From UMGS172 sp045651745 (GTDB lineage Bacteria > Bacillota > Clostridia > Oscillospirales > Acutalibacteraceae): a stretch of 10,818 bases of DNA. The position numbers were made by a program, and so were the translations under genes. The first letter of the stretch is position 1; each line of letters starts with the position of its first letter. A model generated the notes under the pieces. That model searched no databases and was not told where the DNA came from. It was given only the letters and a program-made list of their open reading frames with translations. Shown here one piece after another: positions 8,801-10,818 of this stretch. The stretch covers positions 1 to 10,818 of the forward strand of contig JAZRSW010000072.1 of the NCBI GenBank assembly GCA_045651745.1, in the 5' to 3' direction.

Positions 8801-8947
8801 AGCCACAATCTTTCCGTCGCTCATACCTTCCGTTGCGTTCGGCTCGGTTACTGCATTTACACTCATAACCGGAACCATCATTGACACCATTATCGCCAAC
8901 ACTAATACCACGGCCTGAGTGCGTTTTAGAAAGCCTAATTTTTTCAT
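2846..8947 (-). CDS. Giant secreted dockerin-bearing surface protein (2033 aa), function unknown
   Basis: The product has 2033 residues. A signal peptide spans about 1-32 (basic MKKLGFLKR, hydrophobic core, SVNA). Residues 47-540 and 541-about 1030 form a divergent tandem duplication. Both units open with IVAxNY, share LL.SG.L, PD, TV.NY and a WKP motif (106-108 and 599-601), and close with a similar block around DYxxNG (503-508, 992-997). The C-terminal half is rich in beta strands with short helices and repeats a [LV]xxLYxxLGKxI-like motif near 1191-1205, 1650-1664 and 1779-1792. A small domain at about 1885-1958 precedes a two-loop dockerin (1961-2019) and a 14-residue tail. I recognise no glycoside hydrolase, protease or carbohydrate-binding module. 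Dockerins dock to cohesins, and the two following genes encode cohesin-like, membrane-bound proteins, so surface tethering by them is inferred. Adhesion, matrix formation and substrate capture are all possible. The start at 8947 is set by AGGAGG ten bases upstream and by the signal peptide directly following. An upstream in-frame TTG (9019) has no ribosome binding site. Confidence 0.9.
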   Translation of the reverse strand: MKKLGFLKRTQAVVLVLAIMVSMMVPVMSVNAVTEPNATEGMSDGKIVAQNYELSNAEKELLASGLLAGKTHSYYVPDSDDGLVAVDTDNKKITVENYEGTNGYVWKPVSVNIVVGNDVKETVAIANNQGTYTFDGNAFSVVVDYALDINIAENSQSILLNTPKFLTEGLADLKTVDNTKSDLAIVEQAMPEMVLLSTTGKNVYVEMYQTNITVYFNTAAAKTATLALNEQMTKNGGKLDLTVMLEEYASAPSKVEYLIKNGAALKAKAAETQKHLDNILTAGFWSFIDDLDASEYSILYLLRSAVRGCSEDLKAVCEKSWDAIEKTVVKEGLTSLEYSVLDTLVAQVTTLTDVSAIEIKNPLRVSTAKVQYNMSMFDVKVKVVLNLVDTTSTDVKYYEYDSKTTTVTLGEGVSKDEILAAISATDIENSAKVSWGSAFVDGKFTATKSELPSELNKDIEYVVTYTPNMYDVTFAYGSLGTVSYPYGYFVNLEIHENVEKAYDYTVNGTYYAQGTNYKITDTTNISRSEGKSYISSNLYQIVADNYLEGKGANILLSGALLENKLVDVRYPDNSNNIVTLVGNRLTVSNYDASYNNFSWKPYSYTLSNGNTYLFNGNNQVEIQEDFETVTVNYRLYLENFDTQTVIGIANIPAILVEEANKQLSALNRISNQKANFEILNRTVVNILEGLIENSTLSDDATKDAMLKARFKADLDLIQSECMGSVNLHLFDIVSEYKDSTDGLLYYYNNNEYIRNEVGKLADFMKDMLEADEHLSAQEKLDALEKLIRSLPSDVVPSDKAGEYVNKLTTLETTMNEVKNELLAPNALIDLNSSRLAALTDAIQSEGQTNKFTSLDEALYITDSSIVVFASDKVAVTVNLQIEGGKNTTVTSNVVFVDLVIDQDFVDALKNNIKQQLVAQSIDSKYYDTTYDETVFDALVGVVAGDIQKQSYDFVWTYKTFEVLVPDADTQYVSYADRVISLPASTDSAYRFDYYINGVKVNGTSYTLSVADLDKVIAGEFNVTKKSVLVLRESLVNYVNSLNNSIGNDQAVFALVENENGEFSIVLKIDAGAPKALTSAVQDVAIAVVQGAYPYIGLDNQHFLKDGSVYLQSIVDALLNSGFSADTLFGVVDENGNIINMSVEGDVLTNKPLTAMGGKLLETTMQLGTSANDITSVPFYVTLGAVPEEFIDVKNLYEEKLGKFITFACEDGKIGISLNVPQKMYEAFLAVLLITENISLNDVNAVNGEIAVTFINNLFMPLLKGDITVETFDNTLAKLGLNLDLSSKQGAEELFSTIKSFYTGATFTYDETSGTASGNIGISSFIDSMNVGVLGNIIAEKDTGLDIALSIGLDNLGVDYEAIYVDVSAAGVTNKVGLTADLSEKLGEIAGTSVIVLLKDIEDDLIINKPTLLNLNGFSIKGDLTANRKTLVIDSNIEYGKNAGVTGKVSGNVTLVAGKYQQDVSEFVKLGFVQNSDGVVTNQYYDIAKDAEGNVVVSLNAGFINTNSMPDVVGLAVDIACDLLFNGYTSNYLELDGKTIYNITLEDLIGLYSSSNRVDSIINEALKVIDTPQLSAFVNKVIDDVTDLTAISEAIRKDAPVLEYSMVTKPWNVEFTHVVDGDYITASVVSGKKTNSTNLKICVVGEQADKLELADLFEELGKTITTDINIEVSHNKVGNDIKVSASAGASVIVDWTNPDYAVMFSVIIADGLNGTTRENLVNGIRAYYETGNLGQLDTAFNSLKIRDVLTALKALGINDSFSNMVKALGLDDVVDTDVVELEELYDKIGKAVAFAVRKVDITGPERTIGSLRNSDGSYGISRENIEKMLSKNLFRGYSLDVDVSVEKAEFKLKLFDEEGIFPEFVDKNGTPEVLASDKIAGSKVNYNNMTITIDGHISGITIGEFKQLLKLKANNADSIEIVIGDGTLSDSDLIVNGAKLTATAKRKGVKEVDVVSYTIIILGDINCNGRIEVGDAVLISRALVGEYELNEIQALASDTNCNGRTDIGDATRIANKIVDWDNYESMLVDNNSIK
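2891..3067 (-). other. Dockerin domain at the C-terminus of the giant protein
   Basis: Residues 1961-2019 contain two F-hand-like repeats: LGDINCNGRIEVGDAVLISR and SDTNCNGRTDIGDATRIANK. Loop positions 1, 3 and 12 are D1963/N1965/D1974 and D1997/N1999/D2008, as expected for calcium binding in dockerins. Position 5, usually Asp, is Asn in both loops. Position 4 is Cys in both. Positions 10-11, which govern partner choice in characterised type I dockerins, are Val-Gly and Ile-Gly, unlike the Ser/Thr pairs of classical clostridial cellulosomes. The near-symmetry of the two repeats would permit dual-mode binding. Confidence 0.88.
5858..8809 (-). repeat. Divergent internal duplication in the giant protein (two units of about 490 codons)
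   Basis: Codons 47-540 (8809-7328) and 541-about 1030 (7327-5858) encode collinear but diverged units. Landmarks keep an almost constant offset: IVAxNY at 47 and 541 (offset 494), WKP at 106 and 599 (493), the TY pair at 464 and 956 (492), and DYxxNG at 503 and 992 (489). The similarity is visible only at protein level, so the duplication is old. Confidence 0.7.
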
Positions 8948-8957
8948 TACAATATCT

Positions 8958-8963
8958 CCTCCT
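8958..8963 (-). promoter_or_regulatory. Ribosome binding site of the giant protein gene
   Basis: AGGAGG, continuing as AGGAGGAGA, lies ten bases upstream of ATG 8947 and is a perfect anti-16S match. It fixes the start 24 codons inside the longest possible reading frame and puts the signal peptide at the true N-terminus. Confidence 0.88.
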
Positions 8964-9080
8964 AAAAGACAATTGCTGTATAATGCTGAATACCTTGATG
9001 ATTTTGTTGCAAAAACCAATCTTTTAACATACGAAAAAAGTATAATTTTGAGGGATAAACTCGAACAAAAACCATCACTA

Positions 9081-9114
9081 CCTCATACCCTGTTTTTCTT
9101 TTGGGTATAAAAGG
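9081..9114 (-). other. Stem-loop in the 5' leader of the surface operon
   Basis: In the leader, ATACCC and GGGTAT (9108-9103 with 9090-9085) form a six-pair stem with a 12-base A-rich loop. CCT/AGG pairing (9114-9112 with 9083-9081) extends it across an internal loop. It begins about 20 nt after the predicted transcription start. It may simply stabilise the mRNA 5' end. No match to a known regulatory RNA was recognised. Confidence 0.4.
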
Positions 9115-9141
9115 GCATACTAACAATAATATTACTACAAT

Positions 9142-9170
9142 ATCATAGCATAGAACACACCGTAAGTCAA
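9142..9170 (-). promoter_or_regulatory. Sigma-A promoter of the surface operon
   Basis: On the minus strand the -35 box TTGACT (9170-9165) is followed by a 17-bp spacer and the -10 box TATGAT (9147-9142). The -10 is preceded by TGC, an extended -10. Each box differs from consensus by one base, and the sequence upstream of the -35 is A/T-rich like an UP element. Transcription should begin near 9135, giving a leader of about 188 nt. This is the only good promoter upstream of the three surface genes, so they probably form one transcript of about 9 kb. Confidence 0.82.
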
Positions 9171-9287
9171 TAATTTTAACAGCTAATTACCAAAGTTTTC
9201 ATAACATTTTTTACTAATATTTTAATTGTTTACGTCGATTTTTCTGCAATAAAAAGGCAACTTCAAAATATCAACAAATTTTGACAT

Positions 9288-9299
9288 TATACGCGTATA
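9288..9299. promoter_or_regulatory. Perfect 12-bp palindrome, possible operator
   Basis: TATACGCGTATA is a perfect dyad with a CG-rich core in otherwise very AT-rich DNA. It sits just downstream of the ppdK terminator and about 118 bp upstream of the -35 box of the surface operon. It could bind a dimeric regulator, but no regulator gene is in view and a chance dyad is possible. Confidence 0.25.
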
Positions 9300-9300
9300 T

Positions 9301-9342
9301 TAAAAATAAAAGACCTCAAAGGATTTCTCCTTCAAGGTCTTT
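9301..9342 (-). terminator. ppdK: Intrinsic terminator of ppdK
   Basis: In the minus-strand RNA, AAAGACCT (9342-9335) pairs with AGGTCTTT (9316-9309) over eight pairs. An inner AAGGA/TCCTT stem is separated by a small internal loop. A U-rich run (TTTTATTTTTA) follows the 3' arm. It lies 67 nt past the ppdK stop. The plus strand lacks a T run, so it works one way and isolates ppdK from the surface operon. Confidence 0.88.
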
Positions 9343-9409
9343 AAAATAATATTGATTTTTACAAATCAGATGCTAATGAGCATCACCCAAAAACATTCTA
9401 TAAACCCAA

Positions 9410-10818
9410 TTACTTAGATTTAATTGCAGCCTGTGCGGCGGCCAATCTTGCGATGGGCACACGGAACGGTGAGCAAGATACGTAGTCAAGGCCGAGAGTA
9501 TGGCAGAACTCAACAGATGTCGGGTCGCCACCGTGCTCGCCGCAGATACCTACGTGGAGCTTCGGATTAACCGGCTTACCAAGAGTGATTGCCATATTCA
9601 TAAGCTTACCAACACCGGACTGGTCAAGACGTGCAAACGGGTCGTTCTCGAAAATCTTTGCATCATAGTATGCATTGAGGAACTTACCAGCGTCATCACG
9701 GCTGAAGCCGTAAGTCATCTGAGTCAAGTCGTTAGTACCGAAGCAGAAGAAGTCAGCATTTGCTGCGATTTCGTCTGCGGTCAAGCAAGCACGAGGAATC
9801 TCAATCATGGTACCTACTTCGTACTCGAGGTTTGCGCCTGCAGCTGCGATTTCAGCATCAGCAGTAGCAACAACAACAGCCTTAACATACTTCAATTCCT
9901 TAACGTCGCCTACCAACGGAATCATAATCTCAGGTCTTACATTCCAATCGGGATGTGCTTTCTGAGTGTTGATAGCTGCACGGATAACAGCAGTAGTCTG
10001 CATCTTTGCAATTTCCGGATAGGTAACTGCAAGACGGCATCCACGGTGACCCATCATCGGGTTGAACTCGTGTAAACCTGCGATAAGAGTCTTAATATCC
10101 TCAACGGTCTTGCCCTGAGCGTCAGCCAAAAGCTTAATGTCCTCCTCAGTAGTAGGAACGAACTCATGAAGCGGCGGGTCGAGGAAACGGATACATACAG
10201 GAGTGCCCTCGAGAGCTTCATAAAGCTTCTCGAAGTCGCCCTGCTGGTAAGGAAGAATCTTATTTAAAGCTACTTCTCTTTCTCCAGCAGTGTCAGAGCA
10301 AATCATCTCACGGAAAGCCGCAATTCTGTCAGCCTCGAAGAACATATGCTCAGTACGGCAAAGACCGATACCCTCTGCACCAAGCTCGCGAGCCTTTTTA
10401 GCGTCAGCCGGAGTATCAGCATTGGTACGAACCTTCAAGGTTCTGAACTCGTCTGCCCATCCCATGATAGTACCGAAGTTGCCGGAAATTTCAGCGTCAA
10501 CAGTCGGGATAATACCGTCATAGATGTTACCGGTAGAACCATCGATAGAAATATAGTCACCCTCAACGTAGGTTTTGCCTGCGAGAGTAAACTGCTTATT
10601 GTCCTCATCCATTGCGATTTCGCCACAACCTGAAACGCAGCATTTACCCATACCACGAGCAACAACAGCTGCGTGAGAGGTCATACCGCCACGAACAGTG
10701 AGGATACCCTGAGAAGCCTTCATACCGGTGATATCTTCCGGAGAAGTCTCAAGACGTACAAGAACAACCTTCTTGCCGGCGTTGTTCCAAGCCTCTGCAT
10801 CGTCAGCAGAGAAAACAA
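9410..10818 (-). CDS. ppdK: Pyruvate, phosphate dikinase, C-terminal part (5' end beyond the window)
   Basis: PPDK catalyses the reversible conversion of ATP, phosphate and pyruvate to AMP, pyrophosphate and phosphoenolpyruvate in the cytoplasm. In anaerobic Clostridia it often acts in PPi-linked glycolysis or gluconeogenesis. The visible 469 codons begin VFSADDAEAW and run to SIKSK-like end AAIKSK. They contain the swivelling phosphohistidine domain with GGMTSHAAVVARGMGK (catalytic His codon at 10675-10673) and the C-terminal PEP/pyruvate-binding TIM barrel. Barrel motifs seen are GLCRTEHMFF, MMGHRGCRLAVTYPEI, FGTNDLTQMTYGFSRDD and HVGICGEHGGDP. The catalytic Cys is 44th from the end, and the His-to-Cys spacing of 377 residues matches the well-studied Clostridium symbiosum enzyme (His455, Cys831 of 874) to within one residue. 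The frame is intact to the TAA at 9410-9412. It is a housekeeping gene with its own terminator and no evident link to the surface operon. Confidence 0.97.
   Translation of the reverse strand, partial: VFSADDAEAWNNAGKKVVLVRLETSPEDITGMKASQGILTVRGGMTSHAAVVARGMGKCCVSGCGEIAMDEDNKQFTLAGKTYVEGDYISIDGSTGNIYDGIIPTVDAEISGNFGTIMGWADEFRTLKVRTNADTPADAKKARELGAEGIGLCRTEHMFFEADRIAAFREMICSDTAGEREVALNKILPYQQGDFEKLYEALEGTPVCIRFLDPPLHEFVPTTEEDIKLLADAQGKTVEDIKTLIAGLHEFNPMMGHRGCRLAVTYPEIAKMQTTAVIRAAINTQKAHPDWNVRPEIMIPLVGDVKELKYVKAVVVATADAEIAAAGANLEYEVGTMIEIPRACLTADEIAANADFFCFGTNDLTQMTYGFSRDDAGKFLNAYYDAKIFENDPFARLDQSGVGKLMNMAITLGKPVNPKLHVGICGEHGGDPTSVEFCHTLGLDYVSCSPFRVPIARLAAAQAAIKSK

Larger units (their letters stand above)
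8948..9409 (-). other. Intergenic region between ppdK and the surface operon
   Basis: This 462-bp AT-rich gap has no convincing gene on either strand. It holds the ppdK terminator, a 12-bp palindrome, the operon promoter with an A/T-rich stretch upstream of the -35, and a leader of about 188 nt. No known riboswitch, T-box or tRNA-like structure was recognised in the leader. Confidence 0.8.

Noticed and set aside
154..8947. A cellulosome gene cluster
   Set aside because: No catalytic CAZyme, carbohydrate-binding module or multi-cohesin scaffoldin is visible. Each anchor has only one cohesin-like domain, so only a docking relationship is supported.
8948..9019. Upstream in-frame start (TTG 9019) for the giant protein
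   Set aside because: It has no ribosome binding site and would put 24 extra residues before an ideal signal peptide. The AGGAGG ten bases before 8947 decides the start.
9020..9140. Riboswitch (c-di-GMP, T-box or SAM type) in the operon leader
   Set aside because: None of the characteristic conserved core sequences could be found. Only a simple stem-loop is supported.
9281..9305. Plus-strand TTGACA at 9281-9286 as a promoter
   Set aside because: No -10 box lies at 16-18 bp, and no plus-strand gene follows.
9286..9314. Minus-strand TATAAT (9291-9286) as a second operon promoter
   Set aside because: The bases 17 bp upstream (GTCTTT) are not a -35 box and overlap the ppdK terminator. The 9142-9170 promoter is much better.
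9500..10075. Plus-strand reading frame of 191 codons inside ppdK
   Set aside because: It is antisense to a strongly conserved part of ppdK. Long open antisense frames arise from codon bias, and it has no start signals.

Overview
The window looks like chromosomal DNA of a Gram-positive, AT-rich anaerobe, most likely a gut-type member of the Clostridia (Oscillospirales/Ruminococcaceae-like). The signs are a clostridial-type pyruvate phosphate dikinase, strong AGGAGG-type ribosome binding sites, FIVAR-repeat surface proteins with C-terminal membrane anchors, and a dockerin. The taxonomic call is inference from gene content only. All supported genes lie on the minus strand, so the region reads from high to low coordinates.

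Right part (9410-10818): the C-terminal 469 codons of ppdK, cut by the window edge and followed by a clear intrinsic terminator at 9301-9342. Between it and the next gene is a 462-bp AT-rich gap (8948-9409). This gap holds the terminator, a 12-bp perfect palindrome, a near-consensus sigma-A promoter (TTGACT, 17 bp, TATGAT) and an approximately 188-nt untranslated leader with a stem-loop.

Centre and left (154-8947): an apparent three-gene operon encoding a cell-surface system. The first gene encodes a 2033-residue secreted protein with no enzyme domain that I recognise. Its N-terminal half is a divergent tandem duplication of about 494 residues, and it ends in a dockerin with two calcium-loop repeats. 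Sixteen bases after its stop come two paralogous genes for membrane-anchored proteins (454 and about 408 residues). Each has a signal peptide, a cohesin-like beta domain, a stalk of FIVAR repeats (four in one, two plus a degenerate third in the other) and a C-terminal membrane helix. The inferred model is that the giant protein is exported and held at the cell surface by cohesin-dockerin pairing with one or both anchors, a small non-cellulosomal assembly. The cohesin assignment is the weakest link and rests on sequence character only.

The 78-nt gap between the two anchor genes carries two stem-loops, one of which pairs fully only in the minus-strand RNA, so the last gene may be expressed differently from the other two. 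The left end of the window (1-108) is a foldback element with imperfect terminal inverted repeats of about 29 bp and nested GC-rich hairpins. It resembles a MITE, or it is a structured operon end. I saw no tRNA, rRNA, CRISPR array, transposase or phage gene.
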